A DNA stretch of 64,000 nucleotides from Paralithodes platypus. Taxonomy: Eukaryota > Arthropoda > Malacostraca > Decapoda > Lithodidae. Positions 1 to 12,033 of this stretch are shown one piece after another (position 1 is the stretch's first letter; every line of letters begins with the position of its first letter). The DNA lies in contig CM064530.1 of assembly GCA_032716605.1 (NCBI GenBank), positions 9,479,267-9,543,266 of the forward strand. The letters are read 5' to 3'. Made by a program: the position numbers and the translations under genes. The notes beneath the pieces were generated by a model that saw only the letters and a program-made list of their open reading frames with translations, had not been told where the DNA came from and did no database searches.

Positions 1-3000
1 TGCTGTAGGCCAGAATCAAAGGTAATAAGGCATGGTACTGAAGGGGTTAAGTGCTGTTGGCCAGAATCAAAGGTAATAAGGCGTCATGGTACTGAAGGGG
101 TTAAGTGCTGTTGGCCAGTATCAAAGGTAAATAAGGCATCATGGTACTGAAGGGGTTAATTAAGTGCTGTTAGCCAGAATCCAAAGGTAAATAAGGCATC
201 ATGGTACTGAAGGGGTTAATTAAGTGCTGTTAGCCAGAATCAAAGGTAATAAGGTGTCATGGTACTGAAGGGGTTAAGTGCTGTTGGCCGGAATCAAAGG
301 TAATAAGGCGTCATGGTACTGAAGGGGTTAAGTGCTATTGGCCAGAATCAAAGGTAATAAGGCATCATGGTACTGAAGGGGTTAAGTGCTGTTGGCCAGA
401 ATCAAAGGTAATAAGGCATCATGGTACTAAAGGGGTTAAGTGCTGTTGGCCAGAATAAAAGGTAATAAGGTGTCATGGTACTGAAGGGGTTAAGTGCTGT
501 TGACCAGAATCAAAGGTAATAAGGCGTCATGGTACTGAAGGGGTTAAGTGCTGTTGGCCAGAATCAAAGGTAATAAGGCGTCATGGTACTGAAGGGGTTT
601 AAGTGCTGTTCGCCAGAATCAAGGGTAATAAGGAGTCATGGTACTGAAGGGGTTAAGTGCTATTAGCCAGAATCAAAGGTAATAAGGCGTCATGGTACTG
701 AAGGGGTTAAGTGCTGTTGGCCAGAATCAAAGGTAATAAGGCATGGTACTGAAGGGGTTAAGTGCTGTTGGCCAGAAACAAAGGTAATAAGGTGTCATGG
801 TACTGAAGGGGTTAAGTGCTTTTGGCCAGAATCAAAGGTAATAAGGTGTCATGATACTGAAGGGGTTAAGTGCTGTTGGCCAGAATCAAAGGTAATAAGG
901 TGTCATGGTACTGAAGGGGTTAAGTGCTGTTGGCGAGAATCAAAGGTAATAAGGCATCATGGTACTGAAGGGGTTAAGTGCTGTTGGCCAGAATCAAAGG
1001 TAAATAAGGCGTCATGGTACTGAAGGGGTTAATTAAGTGCTGTTGGCCAGAATCAAAGGTAATAAGGCGCCATGGTACTGAAGGGGTTAAGTGCTGTTGT
1101 CCAGAATCAAAGGTAATAAGGTGTCACGGTACTGAAGGGGTTAAGTGTTGTTGGCCAGAATCAAAGGTAATAAAGTGTCATGGTACTGAAGAGGTAAGTG
1201 CTGTTGGCCAGAATCAAAGGTAATAAGGCGTCATGGTACTGAAGGGGTTAAGAACTGTTGGCCAGAATCAAAGGTAATAAGGCGTCATGGTACTGAAGGG
1301 GTTAAGTGCTGTTGGCCAGAATCAAAGGTAATAAGGCGTCATGGTACTGAAGGGGTTAAGTGCTGTTGACCAGAATCAAAGGTAATAAGGCGTCATGGTA
1401 CTGAAGAGGTTAAATGCTGTTAGCCAGAATCAAAGGTAATAAGGCATCATGGTACTGAAGGGGTTAAGTGCTGTTAGCCAGAATCAAAGGTAATAATGAA
1501 GGCGTCATGGTGCTGAAGCGGATAAGTGCTGTTAGCCAGAATCAAAGGTAATAAGGCTTCATGGTGCTGAAGGGGTTAAGTGCTGTTAGCCAGAATCAAA
1601 GTTAATATGGTGTCATGGTACTGAAGGGGTTAAGTGCTGTTAGCCAGAATCAAAGGTAATAAGGCGTCACGGTACTGAAGGGGTTACGTGCTGTTAGCCA
1701 AAATCAAAGGTAATAAATTAAGGCATCATGGTACTGAAGGGGTTAAGTGCTGTTAGCCAGAATCAAAGGTAATAAGGCGTCATGGTACTGAAGGTGTTAA
1801 GTGCTGTTAGCCAGAATCAATGGTAATAAGGCGTCATGGTACTGAAGGGGTTAAGTGCTGTTGGCCAGAATCAAAGGTAATAAGGCATCATGGTACTGAA
1901 GGGGTTAAGTGCTGTTAGCCAGAATCAAAGGTAATAAGGCATCATGGGACTGGAGGGGTTAAGTGCTGTTAGCCAGAATCAAAGGTAATAAGGCATCATG
2001 GGACTGGAGGGGTTAAGTGCTGTTAGCCAGAATCAAAGGTAGTAAGGCATCATGGTACTGAAGGGGTTAAGTGCTGTTAGCCAGAATCAAAGGTAATAAG
2101 GCATCATGGTACTGAAGGGGTTAAGTGCTGTTGGCCAGAATCAAAGGTAATAAGGCATCATGGTACTGAAGGGGTTAAGTTCTGTTGGCCAGAATCAAAG
2201 GTAATAAGGTGTCATGGTACTGTAGGGGTTAAGTGCTGTTGGCCAGAATCAAAGGTAATAAGGCGTCATGGTACTGAAGGGGTTAAGTGCTGTTGGCCAG
2301 AATCAAAGGTAATAAGGTGTCATGGTACTGAAGGGGATAAGTGCTGTTGGCCAGAATCAAAGGTAATAAGGCATCATGGTACTAAAGGGGTTTAGTGCTG
2401 TTGGCCAGAATCAAAGGTAATAAGGTGTCATGGTACTGAAGGGGTTAAGTGCTGTTGGCCAGAATCAAAGGTAATAAGGCATCATGGTACTAAAGGGGTT
2501 AAGTGCTGTTGGCCAGAATCAAAGGTAATAAGGCGTCAAAGTACTGAAGGGGTTAAGTGCCGTTAGCCAGAATCAAAGGTAATATGGCGTCATGATACTG
2601 AAGGGGTTAATTGCTGTTGGCCATAATCAAAGGTAATAAGGCGTCATGGTACTGAAGGGGTTAAGTGCTGTTGGCCCGAATCAAAGGTAATAAGGCGTCA
2701 TGGTACTGAAGGGGTTAAGTGCTGTTTGCCAGAATCAAAGGTAATAAGACGTCATGGTACTGAAGGGGTTAAGTGCTGTTAGCCAGAATCAAAGGTAATA
2801 AGGCATCATGGTACTGAAGGGGATAAATGCTGTTGGCCAGAATCAAAGGTAATAAGGCATCATGGTACTGAAGGGGTTAAGTGCTGTTGGTCAGAATCAA
2901 AGGTAATAAGGCGTCATGGTACTGAAGGGGTTAAGTGCTGTTAGCCAGAATCAAAGGTAATAAGGCATCATGGTACTGAAGGGGTTAAGTGCTGTTGGCC

Positions 3001-4343
3001 AGAATCAAAGGTAAATAAGGCATCATGGTACTGAAGGGGTTAATTAAGTACTGTTAGCCAGAATCAAAGGTTATAAGGCATCATGGTACTGAAGGGGTTA
3101 AGTGCTGTTGGCCGGAATCAAAGGTAATAAGGCGTCATGGTACTGAAGGGGTTAAGTGCTGTTGGCCAGAATCAAAGGTAATAAGGCATCAAAATACTGA
3201 AGGGGTTAAGTGCTGTTAGCCAGAATCAAAGGTAATAAGGTGTCATGGTACTGAACGGGTTAAGTGCTGTTGGCCAGAATCAAAGGTAATAAGGCGTCAT
3301 GGTACTGAAGGGGATAAGTGCTGTTGGCCAGAATCAAAGGTAATAAGGCGTCATGGTACTGAAGGGGTTAAGTGCTGTTGGCCAGAATCAAAGGCAACAA
3401 GGCATCATGGTACTGAAGGGGTTAAGTGCTGTTGGCCAGAATCGAAGGTAATAAAGCGTCATGGTACTGAAGGGGTTAAGTGCTGTTGGCCAGAATCAAA
3501 GGTAATAAAGCATCATGGTACTGAAGGGGTTAAGTGCTGTTGGCCAGAATCAAAGGTAATAAGGTGTCATGGTACTGAAGGGGTTAAAGTGCTGTTGGCC
3601 AGAATCAAAGGTAATAAGGCGTCATGGTACTGAAGGGGTTAGGTGCTGTTGGCCAGAATCAAAGGTAATAAGGCGTCATGGTATTCTGAAGGGGTTAAGT
3701 GCTGTTGGCCAGAATCAAAGGTAATAAGGCATGGTACTGAAGGGGTTAAGTGCTGTTGGCCAGAATCAAAGGTAATAAGGTGTCATGGTACTGAAGGGGT
3801 TAAGTGCCGTTGGCCAGAATCAAAGGTAATAAGGTGTCATGGTGCTGAATGGGTTAAGTGCTGTTGGCCAGAGTCAAAGGCAATAAAGCGTCATGTTGCT
3901 GAAGGGGTTAAGTGCTGTTGGCCAGAATCAAAGGTAATAAGGCATCATGGTGCTGAAGGGGTTAAGTGCTGTTGGCCAGAATCAAAGGTAATAAGGCGTC
4001 ATGGTACTGAAAGGGTTAAGTGCTGTTGGCCAGAATCAAAGGTAATAAGGCGTCATGGTACTGAAGGGGTTAAGTGCTGTTAGCCAGAATCAAAGGTAAT
4101 AAGGTGTCATGGTACTGAAAGGGTTAAGTGCTGTTGGCCAGAATCAAAGGTAATAAGGCATCATGGTACTGAAGGGGTTAAGTGCTGTTAGCCAGAATCA
4201 AAGGTAATAAGGCATCATGGTACTGAAGGGGTTAAGTGCTGTTTTCCAGAATCAAAGGTAATAAGGCATCATGGTACTGAAGGGGTTAAGTGCTGTTAGC
4301 CAAAATCGAAGGTTATAAGGCATCATGGTACTGAAGGGGTTAA
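1..4343. repeat. 54-bp minisatellite array, about 80 units, open at the left edge
   Basis: A unit built around TTAAGTGCTGTTGGCCAGAA followed by AAAGGTAATAAGG and GGTACTGAAGGGG repeats head-to-tail from base 1. The usual period is 54 bp. Units differ by substitutions (GGCGTCATGG/GGTGTCATGG/GGCATCATGG, GTTGGCC/GTTAGCC) and small indels such as AAATAAGG and TTAATTAAG variants. Because 54 is a multiple of three, some stretches stay open in one frame (1014-1223, 3643-4083) and encode an 18-residue repeat; this follows from the period and is not evidence of coding. The array reaches the window edge, so its true size is unknown. Its right end is cut by a LINE-A fragment within AAGTGC. Confidence 0.97.
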
Positions 4344-5048
4344 GTGCAGAAAAAGATATAGGAGTAGTGATAGACAATAAGTTAAATTTCTCAGAACATT
4401 TAGCGGAAAAGATAAACAAAGCCAATAGAATTGTAGGGCTGATAAGGAGGACATTTGTGTCACTTGACGAAGAAATCTTCAGGAATCTCTATACAGCGCT
4501 GGTTAGGCCGCACCTGGAATATGCGAACCAGATGTGGGCTCCATATATGATAAAGGATATAGAAGCAGTGGAGAAAGTGCAGAGGAGAGCTAGCAAGGTA
4601 GTACCAACGTTGAAGAACGCGGGCTATGAGCAGAGGTTGAGGACACTGGGGCTTCCGACACTGGCATATAGGAGAAAGAGAGGGGATATGATAGAGACTT
4701 TTAAGATAGTGTCAGGAAAGTATGATGAGGATGTGTGTGAACGTATCTTCTTGATGCGGGAGGGAACAAGAACGAGAGGACACTCTAAGAAAATTTAAAA
4801 AGAAAGAAATAGGCTTGAGAAGGCAAAGAAGGTAAATGAGTGGAACGCACTGCCCTAGTATGTAGTCAATTCCGAATCAATAAGGGAGTTTGAAAGTAAT
4901 CTTGATAAAGCATGGGGAAGACAAGATTTGAAGTTTGATTATAAAGCAAAAATACAGAATAGTACAAATGTTGCGTCTGCTACCGCCGCCGCCAACACCG
5001 TGAACGACCGAAGCAGTGCAAGTACTGGTACTGAGCTGGATACACAGG
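4344..5048 (+). mobile_element. LINE-A fragment (3' end of a CR1/L2-like non-LTR retrotransposon), copy 1
   Basis: Reads as the C-terminal part of the LINE-A reverse transcriptase (motif AEKDIGVVIDNKLNF, then VRPHLEYANQMWAPY and VEKVQRRASK), followed by the family's 3' region with the GCCGCCGCCAACACCG stretch. The 5' end joins the minisatellite with a 5-bp shared AGTGC. Compared with the copies at 36.6 kb and 55.6 kb it lacks about 18 bp after AAGGCAAAGAA, and CCCCAG is changed to CCCTAG, so the reading frame is dead. It stops at GATACACAGG, where the LINE-I element begins; the usual family end (CCTAGTTTGCC and onwards) is missing, so LINE-I probably inserted here. Confidence 0.9.
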
Positions 5049-5169
5049 CGGTCGCGGTGTGGTTCTTGGAGAGTGTGGACGTGCCTACTCTCTTTCCTGT
5101 CCACTCTCGGTTTTTCCTTTGTGTGTGGGTGTGTGCTTGGTTGGCTGTGGCCTCCTAGAGGTTCTAGCC

Positions 5170-6842
5170 ATGTCCACTGTTGTGGAGGGTGGTGGGGTGG
5201 CCACTACTGTTTCTCAGATGGACGCTTCGGCTTCGGCTGGGGAAAAGCGGATCAGGGATCACTCACCGGATTGTGGTGGTGAGCAGGTTAGTACGGTGAA
5301 GCAGCACAAGGCCTCTGACGTGCCGGTGCCGGGCACCCCCTCCCCCCCCCCAGGTGAGTCTCCCCCGCTTGTTACGTTTCTTATCGATGCTGTCTCTGGG
5401 GTCGCCGCATTTTGCAATCCGTCTAAGGTTTCCCGGGCCGTGGATGCTTCTCCTTTCGGGAGCTTCTGCTGGGATGGGCAGGGGGTTGTGCAATGTAGGG
5501 GTGGTGGGAAGACGCTGGTGGTGCGTCTTGGGAAGGCCGATGTCCCCCAGGTATCACCTTCCATGGAGGCGCTGACGGCCCTGGGTGAGTGGGAGGTCCG
5601 GTGTCGCCGGGTCCGCGATCTCCAAGATTCCTCAGTCTCCTATGGTACAATTGGGCCTGTGGACCAGGTTATTACCTCGGCGGAATTGTTGTTGGCCTAC
5701 GGGTCCTTGTGGGCTCGGGGGCAGGAGCCCCCTGTCCCCTCCTGGAGGCTGATCGCCTTCCCGCTAGCTTCCCGGGCCCTGATGATCCCCCCAAATCCCT
5801 CACTGTCCGCCTCATGGTTAAGGGTCCGCTCCCGGTCCGTCTCAAATTTGGCTCAGTTTCGTATCCCGTATCCCAATATCATTTCCCCATGCTTAGGTGT
5901 TACGACTGCCACCAGTTCGGTCACGGGTCCAATTCCTGCAGGAGCTCGGTCAGGTGCTCGTGGTGTAGCGGGGGTCACCGGTTCCGATCCGCGGAGGGTG
6001 TGCGGTGCGAGCTAGACCCTTTCTGCTACCTGTACCTCGGCGATTACCGTGTCGTGTCTCGTACGTGCCCGGTTTATGTCAGAGCGGTGGAGCTTCACCG
6101 TGCAGTTCGTGTGGATGGGGCCTCAGTACTTGACGTCAACCGCGACCTGCGCGCACTTCCGGCCCGGTATCGTCGTTCGGCGGCTGCCCCCTGGGGGCCC
6201 GCTGCGTCGCCTCGTCCGTCGTCGTCGCGCCTTGGCTCGGCGCCTGTCCGCGGTCCGTCGGGGCCCCCGCCGCCGCAGGGCGCTCCACGCCTCCGTCGGT
6301 GCTCCCCTACCCGTCACCCGGATGTCTCGCTCACGAATCGCTTCACCGCTTTTGCCGCCCCAGATGAGGAGGAGTCGGTGGTGGTTCCGTCGCGTCGCCT
6401 TCGGTCGCTGTATCGCCTGTGGTCGTACTCGCAGGCTGTGCGTCGCCCTCCCGCCCCGCCTCGTGATCGTGTCGCTCGCCATCCCAGTCCGCGCCCCCGC
6501 CGGTCCGTCGCTTGGGATTGATCGGGTATTTCGGACGCGCTGTCCGACGCCTCCATCCCGTCGGAGTCCGTCGCTTGGGATCGATCGGGTATTTCGGACC
6601 CGCTGTCCGACGCCTCCCCCCGCCGCCGTCCGGATCGTCCGCCCCTTTGTCGCTCTTCCTTTCCTACCTCTGCTCGCCCCTCCTCTCCTCCTGGTGCTTC
6701 TGGTCCGTCTCCCACTGTCTCCTTGGAGGCTCTCCTCCGCTTACTTATTGACGCTATTTCCTCCTATCTCGCTGGTGTTGCCCCTCAGGATATATGTGAG
6801 CAGTTCATGCCTCGGTTTCTCAGTCTCTCGGTCTCTTCATAG
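5170..6842 (+). pseudogene. LINE-I ORF1 (gag-like, CCHC knuckle), frameshifted
   Basis: Starts at the ATG at 5170 (MSTVVEGGGV). The first frame (frame 1) runs to about 5.8 kb. The homologous reading then moves to frame 3, where a CCHC knuckle is clear (CYDCHQFGHGSNSC, about 5900-5945), followed by a second Cys-rich stretch (CSWCSGGH). The C-terminal third is Arg/Pro/Ser-rich. An in-frame TGA at 6519 replaces the CGA found in the second copy of a 63-bp tandem duplication; after it the same frame continues to the stop at 6840-6842. The expected role is an RNA-binding nucleocapsid-like protein of the retrotransposon RNP. At least one frameshift and one nonsense codon make it a pseudogene. Confidence 0.8.
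6503..6628 (+). repeat. 63-bp in-frame tandem duplication inside LINE-I ORF1
   Basis: Two adjacent units starting GTCCGTCGCTTGGGAT at 6503 and 6566 share most of their sequence (GATCGGGTATTTCGGAC, GCTGTCCGACGCCTCC). The period of 63 keeps the frame (21 codons). Unit 1 has TGGGATTGA where unit 2 has TGGGATCGA, so the first carries a C-to-T nonsense change relative to the second. Confidence 0.9.
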
Positions 6843-6856
6843 GCTCTCTTCCTCGT

Positions 6857-9800
6857 AGCCTCTCTTTGGTTTTCTGGAATGCCCGTTCGTTGCTCCGGAA
6901 ATCTCAGGATTTCAAGGTTTTCCTCGACGGGCTATGACCCGTCGTGGTCGGGGTTTGTGAGCCGTGGTTTGCCTCAGCCACGCGTTTTCGTCTCCGGGGT
7001 TACTCCCTTCTTCGTGCGGACCGGCCCAGGCGGGTTGGGGGTGGGTTGGCAATCATGGTCCGTGAAGACGTACCATGTCAACCCCTCCCCCTGCAGCCGT
7101 TCAGGGGAGGTGTACTGGAGGTCTTGGCGCTTCGCCTTGAGTTGGCGAGAGGTTGGTCCTCGGTTTTGTTTGTTTATAATCCCTGTCTCTCTGTCTCTCT
7201 TCCTGAACTTGATCACTACTTCGGTCAGCTCCCCTCGCCGGCGCTGGTCGTGGTTGATTTTAACGCCAGGCATAGATGTTGGGAACCGGATCTTCCGCTT
7301 CGTTCCCGTAATGCCTCTGGCTCTTCCCTCTTCCAGTTTCTTCTCGGCTCTGCCCGTTTCTCTCTTCTCTCTCCCTCCGGTCTCCATACCCGGTTTGATC
7401 CTCACTCTGGTTTGGCCTCCGTTTTAGACTTGTGCATGGGTGAAGCCCCTTTTCAGGGTGCGGCCTATTCTCTTGGTCCCTACCTGGGTAGCGATCACTT
7501 GCCTCTTGTCGTTGGGTTTCCAGTCCTTTCCTTGAATCTTCCCTGTCCTACTCGCCCTCGGTGGCGCTTTTCGGAGGGGGGCTGACCGGTGTTTGAGGAG
7601 GCTCTCTCCCTCCCTTGCCCGGCAGTAGGCCTCCCCCTCGAGGTGGCGGCGGGCTCCTTTTCTTCGTGACTGGTTTCCGCCGGCCGCCAGGCTTTCTCTC
7701 TGTCAGACCGTCGTGGGGTGCCCCGTTGCGGGGTGCCTTGGTGGACCGATGCTTGTCGCAGGGCAGTGAAGGCCAGGCGTCAGGCATGGTCTGCCTGGCG
7801 TCGCTGTCTCTCCGAGGCGAACAAGCTACGGTACCGGCGCCTGGATGCGGAGTGTACCCGTGTCTTGGTAGCCGTGCGCCGCTCGGCCTGGTCATCCTTT
7901 GTCTCTTCTCTCTCCTTCTCCTCCTCTGCCACGCGCACGTGGAGGTTCCTGTCCTCTATGAAGGGTCGTGCTTCCTCTTTCTCCTTTCCTCTTCGCCGGG
8001 ATGGCGTGGCTCTCCTGTCTGATATTTCCAAGGCCGATTTCCTTGCTTCTTTCTTTTCCTCGCTGCTTAGCACTCCTGTCCCTCTCCCTGCTTCGGCCCG
8101 CCTGGCGGAGGCTTCTCCTTCACCCCCCTGGTCTCTCTCTTCCCTTCACTTCTCAGGAACTTTCCTCTGCCCTCTCGGCTCTCTCGCCCCGTAAAGCTGC
8201 CGGGCCTGACCTGGTCCCTTATGAGTTCCTCCGCTCTCTCCCCCCCCTCTTCTACTGCTGTCTTGTTGGATCTTTTCAATCGTAGCTGGGCGGATCGGGT
8301 CTTCCCGGGTGCTTGGAAGGAGTCTATCCTCCTCCCTGTCCCTAAACCCGGGAAAGATCTCTCCAGCCCCTCTGGTTACCGCCCCATTGTGCTCCTACAG
8401 TGTGTGGGTAAGCTTATGGAGCGGCTGGTTGCTGCTCGTCTGCAGTGGTGGGCCGAGTCTCGGGGTGCGCTGTTGGAGGAGCAGTGTGGCTTCCGTCCTG
8501 GCCGGGGAACGCTGAACGTCCTCCTGCAGCTGGAGCACCTGATATACGACACTTACAGACGTCGTGGGGTCATGCTGGCCCTCTTTGTGGATGTGGCGGG
8601 TGCCTTTGACTCTGCTTCTCATGAGGGAATCTTATACAAACTCTCTGGTATGGGTGTCTCGGGTGTTCCATTGTCTTGGGTGCGCAGTTTTCTGTCGGGT
8701 CGCTCCTTCTCGGTCTCGGGGGGGCGCTGTCCTCGCCGCGTCCCGTCCGTCATGGGGCCCCCCAGGGCTCGGGCTTAGTCAATTTTTGTTTAATCGACTC
8801 CTGTCTGACCTCCCCCGTCCCCCTGGTACGTCTCTTTTGGCGTATGCGGATGATCTATCCTTTGTCTGCACGGCTCCTACGCTGTTAGAGGCGCAGGTGG
8901 GCCTGCAGACTGGGGTGGATGAACTACTCCGGTGGTTTGCGGACTGGGGTTTTGCCGTCAATGCGCAGAAGTGCGCCTTGATTTGCTTCACCCTCCAGCG
9001 CAAGCTCCCCTCCATCCTCCTCGCGGGTACGCCGGCCCCGTTACGTACGCAGCATACTTTCTTGGGACTCCGACTCGATGGCCCCATCTTAACCTGGAAG
9101 CATCATATCGAGTATTTGCGGTCGTCGTGTATGAAGCGACTCGATATCATGAAGAGCTTGGCAGGCGTTCGTTGGGGCGTGGATCGAGAAGTCCTCCTAC
9201 GATTTTATTCGGTGTACGTGCTCAGTAAAATTCGATACGGTAGCTCCGTCTACGGCTCAGCCTCCCCCACGGTACTCAAACGGCAGGATGTGGTGCAGCA
9301 CACGGCGCTCCGCGTCGCATTGGGGGCCTTCCGCTCGTCGCCGGCGGTCTCTCTCCACGCGGAGGCGGGTCTTCTTCCCCTTGCTATGGACCGTCATCAC
9401 CCTCCATCGTGCCCTGTCATTCTCACCTGCTCATCCTTATAGCCTCCTCATCTTTCATGCCCCCGTCTTGCGTCATGCTCCCTCCTGGCCTCTCCGCTCC
9501 CGTTCCCTTTTCCTTGTCCGTGCCCTCCTGTCCTCATCCTCCCTCTCCTTGCCCCTTCCGTCCCCTTCCAATACCCCCTCCGTCTCCCCTTTCCCACCCT
9601 GGTCAGACCTCTCCTCTATGTTCCACCTTGCTCTTCATGTTCCCTTCGTCAAAATTCAGGATGGCTCCCGTGCGCCCTCCCTTTTCCTCGACCTTGTCTC
9701 CCTCCGCTATAGTACTCACTTCCCTATTTACACGGATGGCTCACACACCTCCTCCCCCCTGTCCTCTAGTGCCGCCATTTATGTTGAGCACCTTTCCCTT

Positions 9801-10739
9801 TGTCGGGCTTGGCGGCTGTCAGGTTTCCATTCAGTTCTTGCTTCAGAATTATATGCCATCCTTCAAGCTTTACTTTTCATTCGCAATTTCCTCCCCCCAC
9901 AGTCAATAGTAGTTTTCTCAGATTCACTATCCTCCCTTGCCCTCCTCAGCTCCCAGCACCCAGTGTCTCATCGCTACCTTGTCTTTCAGGCCCATTCTCT
10001 CCGTTGCTCCCTTGGGCAGTCCGGTTCTTCCCTCCATTTTCAGTGGGTTCCCTCCCATGTTGGTATCCGGGGTAACGTCATTGTTGATGCTGCAGCTTCC
10101 CTTGCACACTTCTCCCCTTCCCTTGAACCCCTCCCTCTCCCTCCCTCTTCAGTTGCCAGGCTAGCTTTTGCCCAATGCCAGACGCTCTGGGATGCCTCCC
10201 TCAGAGGTGAGCTCTCCCGCACCGCCCTTGGTCAGTACAGGCTAGATTCTTCCCCTCACCCATGGTCCCGCTCCCCCCTCCGCCCCCTTGACACTGCCCT
10301 GGTCCGTCTCCGCATAGGCCATGTTGGACATGCCTCTCACCTCTTCCGTCTGCGACTGGTGCCTGACCCTTTCTGCCCGTGGTGCCGGACGGTGGATGAA
10401 ACGGTAGACCACTTCCTGCTTCACTGCCCTCACTTCTATTCCCATAGGACCCTCCTCCGCTGCAGCCTCCGCTCCCTGGGGGTCTCCAACTTTACCCTCC
10501 CCGTCCTGTTGGGGGGGCAGTGGACTGGACCCGGCCCTCCGTGTCCGGGTGCTCCAGCCCACCAGTCTTCCTGCGGCGTTCGGGTCATCTCGGCCGCCTG
10601 TGATTGCGTACCTGGGATGGTCTCCGGCAGGGTTAATTGGGCCTGCCCACACAGCCCTATAATCAACAAACAAGAATGGAAAGTTGATGCCTGTGATCTG
10701 GAGACAACCCTCCAAGCAAACTGCACATTTAAACAATAA
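6857..10739 (+). pseudogene. LINE-I ORF2: endonuclease, reverse transcriptase, RNase H (broken)
   Basis: The APE endonuclease begins SLSLVFWNARSLL (6857) and continues after a TGA near 6935 through VVVDFNARHRCW and LGSDHLPLVV (to about 7530). RT follows: PRKAAGPDLVPYEF (8190), SGYRPIVLLQCVGK (8370), QCGFRPGRGT (8480), a GAPQGSGL-type motif split by a frame change near 8755, and the catalytic YADD in LLAYADDLSFV (8845). RNase H starts FPIYTDGSHTSS (9725), with FSDSLSSLALL and QWVPSHVGIRGN (10040). The C-terminal zinc motif is CPWCRTVDETVDHFLLHC (10375). Frame changes lie near 7585, 8150, 8755 and 9390. It would copy element RNA by target-primed reverse transcription if intact; here it cannot be translated in one piece. 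Confidence 0.85.
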
Positions 10740-10755
10740 GAAGAAGAAGAAGAAG

Positions 10756-11005
10756 GAAAGTTGATGTGAAGATGGCGTCTGGTTTACAGCAGAGCTCTAT
10801 GGACTCCTCCGTGCACTTGAGATCATCAACACCCTCCCAGTAAGTGCCTACACCATTTGCTGTGACTCCAAAAGTGCCATACAAGCCATCAACTATAACA
10901 CCAAGACAAACAAGGGTAATTGTTTAGTGTATGGCTTCCTCCTAAAGAAAATGGATTTTTGAGCACAGACTGAACCAAATGTTCACTACTGTATTTACAT
11001 AGCTG
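10756..11005 (+). mobile_element. LINE-D type RNase H fragment, first piece
   Basis: Immediately after the LINE-I tail, a reading frame gives FTAELYGLLRALEIINTLP and CDSKSAIQAINYN, the central part of a LINE RNase H domain. A TGA interrupts at about 10962, and the reading then resembles YCIYIAGH, the usual position of the W(I/V)P(S/G)H motif. The sequence stops at CATAGCTGGTCAT, where a short TAACC array starts. It is related to, but overlaps in domain coverage with, the fragment at 13.9-15.05 kb, so the two are separate copies and not two halves of one. Confidence 0.7.
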
Positions 11006-12033
11006 GTCATTAACCTAACCTAACCTAACCTAAGGTAACCTGGGCAGGTTATACTGATGTTTTGGACCGACAGTTAGCTCGTCGATCTGTTTAGGCCGGT
11101 TATACTGATGTTTTGGACCGACAGTTAGCCCATCGATCTGTTTAGGCCTAATAGGTCCGGTAGAGCATATACATCATTGCTATATATGGCATTAAGAGCG
11201 GAAATGTATTGCAAGGGAGAAACAAAAAAAAAAAACGCTAAAATACATGTATAGGCCTAGGCTACTGTAAAACAATAAGTTTTTCAGCCAGTACCCAACC
11301 AGCGGGGGTGTGGGGGCGGCAGCCCCCACCCATATACTAGGTTAGGTTAGGTTAGGTTGTTAAGTTAGGCTAATGACACAAAAAAAAAAACAAAAAATAA
11401 ATAAAAAAAAACAAAAAATAACCCAACCAGCGGGGGTGTGGGGGCGGCAGCCCCCACCCATATACTAGGTTAGGTTAGGTTAGGTTGTTAAGTTAGGCTA
11501 ATGGCACAAAACAAAAAATAAAAATAAATAAAAACAAAAAATAACCCAACCAGCGGGGGTGTGGGGGCGGCAGACCCCACCCATATACTAGGTTAGGTTA
11601 GGTAAGGGTGCTAGGTTAGGCTTAATAGCCTAGAACATTACAAAAAAAAAAAAAAAAAGTCTAATAGGGGCGTGTTTTTAGATTGTTGGATAATGGGTAA
11701 ATACTCATTTCCGCTCCTCTTCAGTATAAAACAACACTATATCTGAAGGAAAAAACAAAAAACAAAATAAAACTTACTGAAATCGCTGTCGGTCCAAAAA
11801 GTCAGGTTTACCTTTAGGCCTAATAGGTCCGTTAGAGCATATACATCATTGCTATATATGGCATTAAGAGCTGAAATGTATTATAAGGGAGAAAAAACAA
11901 AAACGCTAAAATACATGTATAGGCCTAGGCTACTGTAAAACAATAAGTTTTTCAGCCAGTACCCAACCAGCGGGGGTGTGGGGGCGGCAGCCCCCACCCA
12001 TATACTAGGTTAAGTTAGGTTAGGTTAAGTTAT
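11006..12033. repeat. Complex repeat cluster with interstitial TTAGG arrays, part 1
   Basis: Short arthropod-telomere-type arrays occur at about 11010-11035 (TAACC orientation) and at 11337-11358, 11465-11486, 11590-11607 and 12004-12030 (TTAGG orientation). The TTAGG-orientation arrays directly follow a GC-rich motif, CCAACCAGCGGGGGTGTG plus a GGGGGC/GCCCCC hairpin and CCCACCCATATACTA. Larger modules are duplicated: about 11145-11360 recurs at 11813-12030 (offset 668 bp), and the segment at 11047-11100 recurs at 11100-11155 (GTTATACTGATGTTTTGGAC). A/C-rich spacers (AAAACAAAAAATA) separate units. No protein-coding signal is visible. Element class unknown. Confidence 0.85.

Larger units (their letters stand above)
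5049..10755 (+). mobile_element. LINE-I: near full-length, decayed RNase H-encoding non-LTR retrotransposon
   Basis: One 5.7-kb GC-rich element holds, in order, a gag-like ORF1 with a CCHC knuckle, an APE-type endonuclease, a reverse transcriptase, an RNase H domain and a C-terminal CCHC zinc motif. It ends with an (AAG)n-type tail (AATAAGAAGAAGAAG). RNase H downstream of RT is typical of the I/Nimb/LOA/R1-type LINE groups; the exact clade cannot be set by eye. Coding runs through at least five frame changes and nonsense codons, so the copy is inactive. Composition is strikingly C/T-rich on the plus strand from 7.5 to 10 kb. The 5' edge is placed where LINE-A sequence stops. Confidence 0.88.

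Noticed and set aside
1014..4083. Open reading frames inside the 54-bp array encoding an 18-residue repeat protein
   Set aside because: A 54-bp period keeps any stop-free frame open. Frames break at each 1-2 bp indel, and there is no promoter, start context or family resemblance.
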